The notes under the pieces were generated by a model that had not been told where the DNA came from, searched no databases, and worked only from the letters and a program-made list of their open reading frames with translations. From assembly GCA_963513935.1 (NCBI GenBank), contig OY740773.1, forward strand, positions 101,355,291 to 101,419,290: a stretch of 64,000 nt of DNA, read 5' to 3'. Shown one piece after another: positions 61,501-61,805 of this stretch (the first letter of the stretch is position 1; the number at the start of each line of letters is the position of its first letter). A program made the translations under genes and the position numbers. The stretch comes from Aphrophora alni (Eukaryota > Arthropoda > Insecta > Hemiptera > Aphrophoridae).

Positions 61501-61805
61501 TCCCCAAGATCGTCCCCTTAAATCTGTCAATTTTTTACATAAGTTTGTTAAAGATAGTAAAATACATTCAAAAGTAATTAAATTACCTGTAAACTGAAGG
61601 GTATTTCCTACATGACCTTGAGGAAGAGGTCCAACATAGACTCTTCTTGCATCATAGGCTTTAGCTATAAACGGAGTACCAGATACAGGGTGCCCATTGT
61701 ATTCAACAGATATAGAATGTGGTCCAACTTCTCGTGGTGTAAACTCAGCTGTGAACCCATTGTGTACGTTGCCTGTCACTTTCACGGGAAGTTCACAACT
61801 TGGAC
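959..61805 (-). CDS. jbug: Filamin-family protein, central Ig-repeat region (22 exons, both ends outside window)
   Basis: Filamins are elongated cytoskeletal proteins that cross-link actin through N-terminal CH domains and bind membrane and signalling partners through filamin-type Ig repeats. Seen here: 22 minus-strand exons with GT-AG introns that join in one open frame of about 1363 codons. The product has 15 linker motifs of the (S/T/C/Q)P(F/L/Y/M) type, giving 14 complete repeats of about 85-100 residues. Typical strand signatures recur: 'VDASQAGEGNLE', 'EFTPREVGPHSI' and 'GSPF'. No signal peptide or membrane segment is visible. The CH domains and start are upstream of 61805 and the C-terminus is downstream of 959. 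Intron phase is 1 throughout, except phase 0 between e10 and e11 and phase 2 between e21 and e22. The family call is firm. The choice of jitterbug over cheerio is an inference from repeat divergence and the 'SDRQVKGCPLKV' segment, and could be wrong. Confidence 0.9.
1586..1724 (-). CDS. Filamin exon e21
   Basis: It encodes 'GMPEVTLTGMKNDIKVAL', 'YRATYVPTQPGAFLLNV' and ends 'MWSDR', with the Arg codon split AG|G. Its 139-bp length gives a phase-2 exit. Acceptor atgcag, donor GTGAGT. Confidence 0.93.
2290..3212 (+). mobile_element. Non-LTR retrotransposon reverse transcriptase relic (5' part of a split LINE)
   Basis: The frame at 2297-2707 contains RT motifs: 'AKVLLLFKKGDR', 'YTSISMLPAFMKVFEKLF', 'QYGFQKGKCSINTV' and 'VMSIFLDVSKTFDCV'. 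After a stop it goes on with 'VLQGSVLGPV' and 'FLIYINDMSS'. The F/YADD box is lost near 2925 (reads 'FAYDTTL'). Later come 'KFLGH' and 'DDKLNFTH'. Stops and frameshifts make it a pseudogene. Jockey/CR1-like by motif style. It is cut at 3212 by a second element and resumes at 3819. Confidence 0.8.
3213..3808 (+). mobile_element. Nested LINE fragment with RNase H domain, 10-bp target duplication
   Basis: This 596-bp insert lies between two copies of TATTTATACT (3203-3212 and 3809-3818). Its frame includes 'VDSKAAMQAISSNK', 'LQWVPSHIGILGNEVVDRL' and 'AKKGTQ', the RNase H region of R1/Jockey-like retrotransposons. It then decays through 'HDC', 'DHLS' and 'LYWDARRLME'. It is 5'-truncated, as expected for target-primed reverse transcription, and ends without a clear poly-A. 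Confidence 0.78.
3809..4560 (+). mobile_element. 3' part of the split LINE
   Basis: It continues the interrupted ORF: 'KRVFVVQKRAIRLIAGQKTP' and then, at 4047-4328, 'LPSHAGAKFMNELPKSIQNL' and 'GLKQFLLSGSFYSVDEFM'. These are typical of the C-terminus of jockey/CR1-clade ORF2. An AT-rich 3' tail follows, with AATAAA-like sequence near 4550. Confidence 0.75.
4561..5753. other. Intronic sequence, nothing identified
   Basis: AT-rich intron between filamin e20 and e21. It has only short homopolymers and an AAT triplet run near 5165-5182. I see no exon, RNA gene or transposon ends. Confidence 0.5.
5754..6038 (-). CDS. Filamin exon e20
   Basis: It encodes 95 codons, 'GDLVAECRGPHNSTLPV', 'TPRTPGPHTLHLTYGG', 'LPYSPISGLAEGG' and ending 'FTIDGTQAGPG'. 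It covers the end of one repeat and the first half of the next. The 'AGPG|DL' junctions with e19 and with e21 show a phase-1 intron directly after the 'AGPG' strand, a position not used in e1-e17. Acceptor ttctag, donor GTATGT. Confidence 0.94.
6313..6465. repeat. Foldback (34-bp inverted arms)
   Basis: Arms at 6313-6346 and 6432-6465 are reverse complements with one mismatch (core ttcttggtaatttactac). The 85-bp loop has no ORF. It looks like a small MITE or foldback, but no target duplication is assigned. Confidence 0.7.
6466..9041. other. Intronic sequence, largely unassigned
   Basis: Intron between e19 and e20. Short ORFs here show no family resemblance. The stretch 8200-8960 has a somewhat different composition and a polyadenylation-like AATAAA at about 8730. 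It could be retroelement leader or LTR debris, but I could not define ends. Confidence 0.35.
9042..9173 (-). CDS. Filamin exon e19
   Basis: It encodes 44 codons, 'GSPFRVYVVCVDRVRLIG' to 'TFDVAHAGPG', the first half of a repeat. Acceptor cttcag, donor GTAAGT. A short near-copy of the sequence at its 5' edge (gtgaacctga) lies just upstream at about 9188-9199. Confidence 0.93.
9749..9904. repeat. Large foldback / MITE with about 65-bp arms
   Basis: The left arm 9749-9813 and right arm 9841-9904 are almost perfect reverse complements (outer part ttggttagattttgtatgga, inner part tccttggtattacctaa) with a 27-bp loop. A single related arm recurs at 13146-13210. Confidence 0.85.
10080..10330 (+). 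mobile_element. Possible reverse transcriptase relic
   Basis: Broken frames read 'LDYKANPKLLG' and 'KTWGEDNLTLRQQYARPK'. These resemble the 'PKFLGV' and 'TWGADxxTLRTxALAL' segments downstream of the RT domain in R1/Jockey-like elements. It is short and decayed. Confidence 0.4.
10331..12020. other. Intronic sequence, nothing identified
   Basis: Rest of the intron between e18 and e19. AT-rich, with short unrelated ORFs and no recognisable repeat ends. Confidence 0.45.
12021..12302 (-). CDS. Filamin exon e18, one whole Ig repeat
   Basis: It encodes 94 codons, 'DSPLTFTVVESGVARAWGPG', 'VGGPQRPDVSLDGPDG', 'YEVTYTPPRVGVYDVRI' and ending 'GKQIAG'. This is a complete filamin repeat in one exon. The three-exon, two-Ig pattern stops here. 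Acceptor atttag, donor GTAAGT. Confidence 0.94.
12647..12823 (-). CDS. Filamin exon e17
   Basis: It encodes 59 codons, 'LLRKNAGFAELDVTVRS' to 'GGDSIP'. It closes unit e15-e17 (187 codons). Here the 'VDxxxAG' strand has degenerated to 'LLRKNAG'. The split codon at its 3' end becomes Asp (G|AT) instead of the usual Gly. Acceptor ttgtag, donor GTAAGT. Confidence 0.92.
13015..13210. repeat. Partial copy related to the 9749-9904 foldback
   Basis: The segment 13146-13210 repeats one arm of the 9749-9904 foldback (ttaggtaataccaaggacca...aaaatctaac) at roughly 85-90% by eye. At 13019-13041 a sequence tttaataggacacatagcc matches, inverted, the right flank of the first foldback (9909-9930). The element therefore extends beyond the arms. 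Confidence 0.6.
13717..14577 (+). mobile_element. Non-autonomous Tc1/mariner-type element (861 bp, TA-flanked)
   Basis: The ends CAGGGTGGGGCAGAATAAAG and CTTTATTCTCCCCACCCTG are inverted repeats flanked by TA on both sides (13715-13716 and 14578-14579). Similarity extends about 80 bp inward and again around 13840 and 14450. The interior holds broken transposase: 'VENFEEIPSTILKK', 'NIKRVRVAIKSS' and 'VRRILQNYLH', as in the paired HTH region, then 'NFRARLEEFVRLNGSHL' from the C-terminus. The catalytic DDE core is missing, so this is an internally deleted, inactive copy. Confidence 0.82.
13841..13857 (+). repeat. Poly-T run
   Basis: A 17-bp T homopolymer near the inner edge of the left inverted repeat of the 13717-14577 element. 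Confidence 0.9.
14845..14988 (-). CDS. Filamin exon e16
   Basis: It encodes 48 codons, 'GVYKIDVLQGSRPVRGSPY', 'FDATKVKIESL' and 'VNENISFK'. It matches e7 in position. It ends with one base of a split Leu codon. Acceptor gtttag, donor GTAAGT. Confidence 0.92.
14989..16623. other. Intronic sequence, nothing identified
   Basis: Intron between e15 and e16. The stretch 16200-16510 is purine-rich and A-rich on the plus strand. I see no transposase, RT or RNA gene. Confidence 0.45.
16624..16863 (-). CDS. Filamin exon e15
   Basis: It encodes 80 codons, 'GCPMEVVVSDPAVGRDVCA' through 'FDVVITGPQGAAVPVRC' to 'LMAEFTAAST'. It opens unit e15-e17 and has the long first-exon layout. The boundary motif is 'GCPM' rather than 'GSPF'. 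Acceptor gtacag, donor GTAATT. Confidence 0.93.
17336..17512 (-). CDS. Filamin exon e14
   Basis: It encodes 59 codons, 'VDTRGAGSGALSVNIRAAG' to 'NNMNIAG'. It closes unit e12-e14 (186 codons). Acceptor tttcag, donor GTAAGT. Confidence 0.94.
18127..18750 (+). mobile_element. pogo/Tigger-type MITE (624 bp, TA-flanked)
   Basis: Terminal inverted repeats of about 24 bp (CAGTAGAGTCCCGCAAACTC at the left; the reverse complement with one mismatch at the right) are flanked by TA at 18125-18126 and 18751-18752. A plus-strand ORF from 18468 reads 'MSELRKRKRVLVSFETQLNV' then 'KRLDRGESVKKLCDEFNVGK'. This matches the N-terminal HTH of pogo/Tigger (CENP-B-like) transposases. The reading is then lost and the DDE domain is absent. 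GC content is visibly higher than the surrounding intron. Confidence 0.87.
18981..19202 (-). CDS. Filamin exon e13
   Basis: It encodes 74 codons, 'GPDSSRVPCTLEKLETGLYR', 'IVGSHSITI', 'ITKQPFTVQVFDPLQVKL' and 'RAATFK'. The inter-repeat linker reads 'KQPF' instead of 'GSPF', losing the usual Gly-Ser. Same length (222 bp) as e4. Acceptor tttcag, donor GTATAA. Confidence 0.92.
19386..19544 (-). CDS. Filamin exon e12
   Basis: It encodes 53 codons, 'GSPLRCLVLQLPSKKATAT' to 'HGTIDAQVI'. It opens unit e12-e14 and is of the short first-exon type like e3. Acceptor aatcag, donor GTTAGT. The repeat is divergent but keeps 'GEGL' and the 'AYFEI' strand. Confidence 0.92.
20066..20264 (-). CDS. Filamin exon e11
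   Basis: It starts in phase 0 with 'VGKPVTFSVDATEAGEGTLE' and ends 'NEEDVPG' (66 codons plus one base). It closes unit e9-e11 (176 codons). Acceptor tctttag, donor GTTAGA. The eight residues before the 'VDATEAG' core correspond to the end of the previous exon in the sister units. Confidence 0.93.
20440..20960 (-). mobile_element. mariner transposase N-terminal relic
   Basis: Read on the minus strand in broken frames, it gives 'FIVKLIKTPMECF', 'VFEWQKYSIKYVT', 'REHCQLGVLMIAEAVNIDKE' and later 'CNPNLFQKSRHFE'. These parallel the mariner HTH region ('FCVKLGKSATETFEML', 'VFRWFKSF', 'RLTVRMIAEELNINKE'). The catalytic half and ends are not recognised. It sits in the intron between e10 and e11. Confidence 0.6.
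22138..22250 (-). CDS. Filamin exon e10
   Basis: It encodes 'GRHLIAVEADGQTVKGSPF', then 'NVNNIKVTGLGPAR'. The 113-bp length changes the splice phase from 1 to 0. The homologous exons e7 and e16 run on through the 'VGxPVxF' strand, but here that strand is in the next exon. Acceptor ttctag, donor GTAAGT. Confidence 0.92.
22440..22820 (+). mobile_element. Dispersed repeat, copy 1 (probable LINE 3' end)
   Basis: It shares a block with 29860-30060 (same strand) and with 24720-24960 and 34785-35050 (opposite strand). The core is gtctaacccaatactat, followed by 'caagcccgttctcactaaagtga'. Broken translation 'VIRKIKETGLTQYYIEKQ' resembles the end of a non-LTR ORF2. It includes a G homopolymer at 22548-22558. 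Confidence 0.55.
23189..23462. repeat. Large foldback / MITE with about 126-bp arms
   Basis: Arms 23189-23314 and 23336-23462 are reverse complements at about 90% by eye, with a 21-bp AT-rich loop. The outer ends read attatacagtataacaaaca. The arms contain 'actgaagaggacga' and 'gaaacgtgtctgatac', motifs often found in foldback and LINE tails of insects. No target duplication is assigned. Confidence 0.85.
23601..23693 (+). repeat. AT dinucleotide microsatellite
   Basis: Two (AT)n tracts, 23601-23619 and 23628-23693, separated by ctgtaacct. Confidence 0.95.
23920..24620 (+). mobile_element. LINE ORF2 C-terminus and 3' tail relic
   Basis: Broken plus-strand frames read 'VKFLGVYLQP', then 'KKAILVSVMLIVKHAVN', 'FKKLEMLTVPSLFVLDTMLY', 'HNYSTRH' and 'NRFDELGNKMPYHVKLLK'. 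These are the conserved post-RT segments of jockey/CR1-like elements. It ends near an AATAAAGAGTTATTC motif at 24601-24615. It has many stops. Confidence 0.68.
24720..24960 (-). mobile_element. Dispersed repeat, copy 2 (probable LINE 3' end)
   Basis: The reverse complement matches 29870-29980: tgtagtcttgggttagatc-like core, then the aggtctctcttgac-like block. It is diverged and without ORF. Confidence 0.55.
25521..25548 (+). repeat. AT dinucleotide microsatellite
   Basis: A short (AT)n tract in the intron between e9 and e10. Confidence 0.9.
25898..26113 (-). CDS. Filamin exon e9
   Basis: It encodes 72 codons, 'GSPFTCRVLETGQITVGG' to 'RFTAEFTPVEV'. It opens unit e9-e11 and is of the long first-exon type like e6 and e15. 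Acceptor atttag, donor GTAAGT. The preceding 12.5-kb intron skips no recognisable repeat, since e8 ends 'PG' and e9 starts 'SPF'. Confidence 0.93.
26361..26640 (+). mobile_element. mariner-type transposon fragment
   Basis: It begins TA-CGAGGGCTGTTCAGAAAA, a typical mariner-family terminus. It continues in broken frame 'CLTYDQKTKRMDAA', 'HYDTEGDDFLRHMISHD', matching the segment just before the first catalytic Asp in DD-D mariners. The HTH domain and the 3' half are absent. Confidence 0.65.
26735..26746 (+). repeat. Poly-G run
   Basis: About 12 consecutive G, unusual in this AT-rich sequence. It could be an assembly or sequencing weak point. Confidence 0.8.
27125..27170 (+). repeat. AT dinucleotide microsatellite
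   Basis: (AT)n directly abutting the left arm of the 27170-27333 foldback. Confidence 0.95.
27170..27461. repeat. Foldback with 68-bp arms plus a third partial arm
   Basis: Arms 27170-27238 and 27266-27333 are near-perfect reverse complements (ttataaagtataatgtgttg outer end). Then 27418-27461 repeats the inner part of the right arm (ggactgaggacaacctctaa...). Between them lies 'gaaacagcgctgtagc'. A related block (gaaacagcgctatagcc...ggactgaggacaacc) occurs at 50430-50475. Confidence 0.82.
27830..27841 (+). repeat. Poly-C run
   Basis: About 12 consecutive C in AT-rich intron sequence. Confidence 0.85.
28000..29390. other. Intronic sequence, nothing identified
   Basis: Part of the 12.5-kb intron between e8 and e9. 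The minus-strand ORF at 29120-29353 (77 codons) resembles nothing I know. No repeat ends seen. Confidence 0.45.
29395..29840 (+). mobile_element. LINE ORF2 C-terminus relic
   Basis: The frame 29399-29632 reads 'ELGILTMPCLFILYSLLNVK', 'ENWFTYNNRNNVHNN' and 'YQQSCKSLGVKPFK', followed after a stop by 'KKVFYSIDN'. This is the post-RT tail of jockey/CR1-like retrotransposons. It ends in AATAAATAAATTTTAAAAATAAAAT-like A-rich sequence near 29827-29850. Confidence 0.7.
29860..30060 (+). mobile_element. Dispersed repeat, copy 3 (probable LINE 3' end)
   Basis: The best preserved of four copies: ttggtcaagagagacctgat, agatctaacccaagactaca, and caagcccgtactcacgaaag. Its broken translation 'KRDLIGSVKERDLTQDYMEN' is compatible with a non-LTR ORF2 terminus. 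Confidence 0.6.
30061..31823. other. Intronic sequence, no assigned element
   Basis: Unassigned part of the 12.5-kb intron. Around 31530-31640 a short stretch translates to acidic text ('SDENQYVLEDENVL', 'SQESESNSESDVG') without a start or a recognisable domain. It could be the N-terminus of a transposase, but this is not supported further. Confidence 0.4.
32042..32113. repeat. 72-bp perfect palindrome
   Basis: 36-bp arms meet between 32077 and 32078 with no loop (taatgacaggtttggccagg ... mirrored). It lies inside the Merlin derivative where the transposase C-terminus should be. Confidence 0.95.
32130..32517 (-). pseudogene. Merlin transposase N-terminal fragment
   Basis: From ATG at 32517: 'MASGSSDNPLLCDGCENTVL', 'RFLYEHGVLQHTKVCPTCGG' and 'SMKKNTRLTVG'. 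The frame then shifts by one base, and the homologous reading continues 'NRIESVNSSKKKVKIQCKKY', 'NTWFESHNLSQQTICRF' and 'VAIWMRT'. The CxxC pairs and the 'TWFEGSxLS' motif are those of the Merlin/IS1595-like N-terminal domain. The catalytic triad is absent and the protein is truncated. Confidence 0.82.
33082..33153. repeat. Inverted repeat, 31-bp perfect arms
   Basis: Arms 33082-33112 and 33123-33153 (ataattaattagttaacata...) with a 10-bp loop. It would form a stable hairpin. No element ends are assigned. Confidence 0.9.
33960..34706. mobile_element. hAT-type MITE (747 bp) with 8-bp target duplication
   Basis: The ends TAGTGATGTG and CACATCGCTA are inverted repeats with one mismatch. They are flanked by a perfect GTTTGTAC direct repeat (33952-33959 and 34707-34714). 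An 8-bp duplication and a TAG-type start fit the hAT superfamily. The left 230 bp carry many copies of (A)CTCGG/CCGAG, likely subterminal transposase-binding motifs by analogy with hAT elements. No transposase is encoded, so it is non-autonomous. Confidence 0.9.
34785..35050 (-). mobile_element. Dispersed repeat, copy 4 (probable LINE 3' end)
   Basis: The reverse complement reads gttgatcaagagagactgga, tatagcccaagactaaa and acccactaaagtgagtctct, matching copies at 22440 and 29860. No intact ORF. Confidence 0.55.
35051..37185. other. Intronic sequence with microsatellites only
   Basis: It contains (CA)n at 35943-35977 and (AT)n at 36699-36719. Otherwise no element or exon is recognised in this part of the intron between e8 and e9. 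Confidence 0.5.
35943..35977 (+). repeat. CA dinucleotide microsatellite
   Basis: About 17 CA units, then an imperfect continuation to 35990. Confidence 0.95.
37190..37990 (-). mobile_element. LINE RNase H domain and C-terminus relic
   Basis: Minus-strand broken frames give 'FGAGAVIYDN', 'SIALGKYVTVFQAKLMAIL', 'IIIRVDSQAAIKSVSSHK' and 'IPGHRGYEGNEKAEK'. This is the RNase H fold with its D-E-D-type motifs, typical of Jockey/R1 ORF2. Further on come 'ILHFISGHGAFKKHLKTIGL' and 'LVKHLD' (37203-37385), the usual continuation. Several stops make it non-functional. Confidence 0.8.
38380..38438 (+). repeat. AT dinucleotide microsatellite
   Basis: About 29 AT units, 160 bp from the 3' edge of filamin exon e8. 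Confidence 0.95.
38598..38771 (-). CDS. Filamin exon e8
   Basis: It encodes 58 codons, 'INASQAGAGNLEIIVSVNG' to 'NGEPIPG'. It closes unit e6-e8 (179 codons) and is paralogous to e2 and e5. The first residue is Ile rather than Val, from split codon A|TC. Acceptor ttttag, donor GTAAAT. A 12.5-kb intron follows. Confidence 0.94.
39087..40620. repeat. Dispersed repeat, copy A (with internal insertion)
   Basis: The segments 39100-39200 and 39870-40620 line up with the single block 53850-54450 in the same orientation. Shared blocks are 'cctaaatgtaatg.c.aaaagtt', 'gtaactata.aaatatca.attttcttg', 'gagaggt..ggttg' and 'acttaccctatactt'. Copy A has about 670 bp extra (39200-39870), either an insertion here or a deletion in the other copy. 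Family unknown. Confidence 0.6.
41233..41344. repeat. Foldback, about 36-45-bp arms
   Basis: Left arm 41233-41278 and right arm 41309-41344 are complementary around agctaaagtttcaaaaata. The left arm has about 9 extra bases. Confidence 0.75.
41480..41905 (-). pseudogene. Merlin transposase catalytic-domain relic
   Basis: Minus-strand frame 41762-41496 reads 'FEHGTTILSDCLIGYPN', 'FAHFINIICDPYTEANIKRV', 'ERMWGSANLHNKMHRD' and 'HLESYLIYM'. These match the 'GTTIISDCWRAY', 'NHSxNFVDP...TQNIERMWGS' and 'HLESYL' segments of Merlin/ISXO2-like transposases, with the second catalytic Asp (SDC) and the Glu (ERMW) kept. Upstream, broken frames give 'QWWVFGRLRRE'. The first catalytic Asp region is not found, and stops and frameshifts mark it as dead. 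No ends identified. Confidence 0.78.
42200..42540. repeat. Dispersed repeat shared with 58995-59290
   Basis: Aligned blocks include 'tgaacaatcttttgcctcct', 'cattattcccact', 'caaaattttgtcc' and 'gtcttagttttggctactca'. It carries an open frame of 104 codons, hydrophobic in translation, but the sister copy is not open. I treat it as non-coding. Confidence 0.55.
42624..42761 (-). CDS. Filamin exon e7
   Basis: It encodes 46 codons, 'GDHSVEVKLNGGHVDGSPF' then 'AYDAAKVRV' and 'VGKPVYFS'. The intron before it is only 96 bp, the shortest in the window, so e6 and e7 are nearly contiguous. Acceptor gtccag, donor GTAAGT. It ends with one base of a split Ile codon. Confidence 0.93.
42858..43082 (-). CDS. 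Filamin exon e6
   Basis: It encodes 75 codons, 'GSPFSCSVTEAARVVLSGE' through 'VQVLSPSRQPVPVTV' to 'LTAKDV'. This first exon of its unit is longer than e3 because the following intron lies about 27 codons later in the fold, just before the 'G-x-H-x-V' strand. Acceptor gttacag, donor GTGAGT. Confidence 0.94.
43083..43867. other. Intron between e5 and e6, nothing identified
   Basis: AT-rich intron with a C homopolymer near 43250. No element recognised. Confidence 0.6.
43868..44035 (-). CDS. Filamin exon e5
   Basis: It encodes 56 codons, 'VETSQAGPGNLEVTVNGG' to 'NGQDVPG'. It closes the second Ig of unit e3-e5 and is paralogous to e2 and e8. Acceptor atccag, donor GTTAGT. Confidence 0.94.
44514..45350 (-). 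mobile_element. Tc1/mariner-type transposase relic
   Basis: Minus-strand broken frames read 'ENTHVINEDPLNSAKIDVWC', 'IFATKIVGLI', and then 'FPLGFFKDKICRSSQN', corresponding to 'EHNxHxVxEDPLNxxKxxVWC' and 'DFFLWGFLKDKVYR' of DDE transposases. The far end TACAGGGTGATCTAGGAAAA at 44513-44532 looks like the 3' terminus of such an element (TA plus CAGGGTG). Many stops. Confidence 0.6.
45351..46691. other. Intronic sequence, nothing identified
   Basis: Rest of the intron between e4 and e5. AT-rich; no exon or element ends recognised. Confidence 0.5.
46692..46913 (-). CDS. Filamin exon e4
   Basis: It encodes 74 codons running 'GPSGQSVPAQVKDAGG', 'VEFCPRVVGEHKIAV', 'VAGSPF', 'VYDVNAIKVKSV' and 'VGQPVTFL'. 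It spans the end of one repeat, a linker and the start of the next. Length and layout match e1. Acceptor tcttag, donor GTGAGT. Confidence 0.94.
47430..47770 (+). mobile_element. LINE ORF2 C-terminal tail relic
   Basis: Broken plus-strand frames read 'YERRILRMYE', 'RGKLWIRWLDDLEEQLRKM', 'KWWISEKTGRRLL' and 'HSFIG'. This is the familiar 'GRPRxRWLDDVEEDLRKM...W...' end of RTE/craniofacial-like retrotransposon proteins. Confidence 0.62.
47915..47977 (+). repeat. AT dinucleotide microsatellite
   Basis: About 30 AT units in the intron between e3 and e4. Confidence 0.95.
48030..48260 (+). repeat. Tandem duplication, about 135-bp period
   Basis: 48035-48130 and 48168-48260 share 'taaaattgt.cctgtaatctt', 'atttacaaaacat' and 'gaatagaaaact'. 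Between them lies an AT-rich palindromic stretch around ttaagtaattaagaattactta. Confidence 0.65.
48440..48760 (+). mobile_element. LINE ORF2 C-terminal tail relic
   Basis: Broken frames give 'FGICERKILRNIWF', 'RWARYEQRRE', 'GEPSMIWID' and 'GARRWKRAVEDKILMKDVKV', the same class of retrotransposon tail as 47430-47770. It is disrupted by a T-rich run at 48658-48670. Confidence 0.5.
48761..51270. other. Intronic sequence, mostly unassigned
   Basis: Intron between e3 and e4. The only link seen is 50430-50475, related to the foldback region at 27380-27440. Small AT-rich ORFs are not convincing. Confidence 0.45.
51274..51489. repeat. MITE-like inverted repeat (216 bp)
   Basis: Outer ends atttgagtacatt and aatgtactcaaat are complementary. 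Inside them, 33-bp arms around tttcggatgaactccatttt (about 51317-51342) and aaaatggagttcatccgaaa (about 51418-51437) pair again. Unclassified; no ORF. Confidence 0.75.
52140..53032 (+). repeat. Tandem pair of about 400-bp retroposon-like units
   Basis: 52145-52523 and 52630-53022 are homologous in the same orientation at about 70-75% by eye. Shared blocks are 'ttaattatatacttaaaat', 'tttatcactg.gtaa.aagac.taa', 'tttgctcag..gagatt.agtgaatt', 'tttacacaatagat' and 'gagcctgtgttgg.ctcct'. The first unit ends in a 41-base A run (52524-52564), the second in AAAAAATAAAAT. Two A-tailed copies of one short retroposon is the simplest reading. Confidence 0.75.
52524..52564 (+). repeat. Poly-A run (41 bp)
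   Basis: A long uninterrupted A tract at the 3' end of the first 400-bp unit, as expected for a retroposed poly-A tail on the plus strand. Confidence 0.9.
53040..53250 (-). mobile_element. tRNA-derived SINE
   Basis: On the minus strand the head (from about 53245) reads GGGGAGCAGCATGACTCAGT then TGGTAGAAGC, which resembles a tRNA A box and D-loop. About 35 bp later comes ATTCAAGTCC, close to a B box. A non-tRNA body follows to about 53040, ending AT-rich. No cloverleaf anticodon stem is convincing, so this is a SINE or tRNA pseudogene rather than a tRNA gene. Confidence 0.6.
53850..54450. repeat. Dispersed repeat, copy B
   Basis: Uninterrupted counterpart of 39087-40620, in the same orientation relative to filamin. 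It contains no ORF and no recognised ends. Confidence 0.6.
54479..54503 (+). repeat. Poly-T run
   Basis: About 25 T residues just left of filamin exon e3. It is intronic (downstream of the e3 donor on the gene strand). Confidence 0.9.
54755..54898 (-). CDS. Filamin exon e3
   Basis: It encodes 48 codons from 'GSPFIAHVVGDFPL' to 'DDIEVNVEG', the first half of an Ig repeat. It opens the first complete three-exon, two-Ig unit (e3-e5, 178 codons). The intron falls in the Gly codon before 'SPF', the recurring repeat boundary. Acceptor tttcag, donor GTAAGT. Confidence 0.93.
54899..57290. other. Intronic sequence, nothing identified
   Basis: Part of the intron between e2 and e3. The plus ORF at 56082-56294 is Lys-rich and low in complexity. 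No element recognised. Confidence 0.45.
57300..58560 (+). other. Possible LTR/leader debris of a retrotransposon
   Basis: This stretch is richer in G than its surroundings and has no ORF. It ends near 58521-58555 with aaaattggtgacgaaagc and acctggcgcccataagc. This resembles the LTR/primer-binding-site junction of Gypsy-like elements. No matching second LTR, gag or pol is present. Confidence 0.25.
58966..59156. repeat. Foldback, about 32-bp arms
   Basis: gaatggtgacctaacgattt (from about 58972) pairs with aaacagttaggtcactattc (about 59129-59148). It partly overlaps the dispersed repeat shared with 42200-42540. Confidence 0.6.
58995..59320. repeat. Dispersed repeat shared with 42200-42540
   Basis: Same block order as the copy at 42200-42540, including 'ctaatcattactcccact', 'caaaattttagtc' and 'gtttcgactgctcaggccta'. 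No ORF. Confidence 0.55.
59388..59561 (-). CDS. Filamin exon e2
   Basis: It encodes 58 codons, opening 'VDASQAGEGNLEITIS' and ending 'KEAVPG'. It completes the repeat begun in e1. Phase 1 at both ends; acceptor ttttcag, donor GTAAGT. It is clearly paralogous to e5 and e8, which occupy the same place in later two-Ig units. Confidence 0.94.
59928..60071. repeat. Foldback / MITE with about 60-bp arms
   Basis: Arms 59928-59989 and 60012-60071 are complementary (ttttttgacacacttatatg / cctataagtgtgtcaaaaaa) with a 22-bp loop. Confidence 0.82.
60330..60523. repeat. Inverted repeat, 40-bp arms
   Basis: gttatacaaataaaacacac (60330) pairs with gtgtgttttatttgtataac (ending 60523). The 114-bp spacer contains 'gaccatggtttcgccaatta', a motif style common in arthropod retroelement tails. 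Confidence 0.8.
60524..61586. other. Intronic sequence, nothing identified
   Basis: Rest of the intron between e1 and e2. AT-rich with no element or exon recognised. Confidence 0.5.
61587..61805 (-). CDS. Filamin exon e1
   Basis: It encodes 73 codons starting inside a split Gly codon ('GPSCELPVKV'). It holds the second half of one Ig repeat ('FTAEFTPREVGPHSISVEY'), the linker 'VSGTPF', and the start of the next repeat ('AYDARRVYV', ending 'VGNTLQFT'). Acceptor ctccag and donor GTAATT are clear. This is the most 5' exon in the window. No exon is visible between 61806 and 64000, so its upstream intron exceeds 2.2 kb. Confidence 0.94.
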
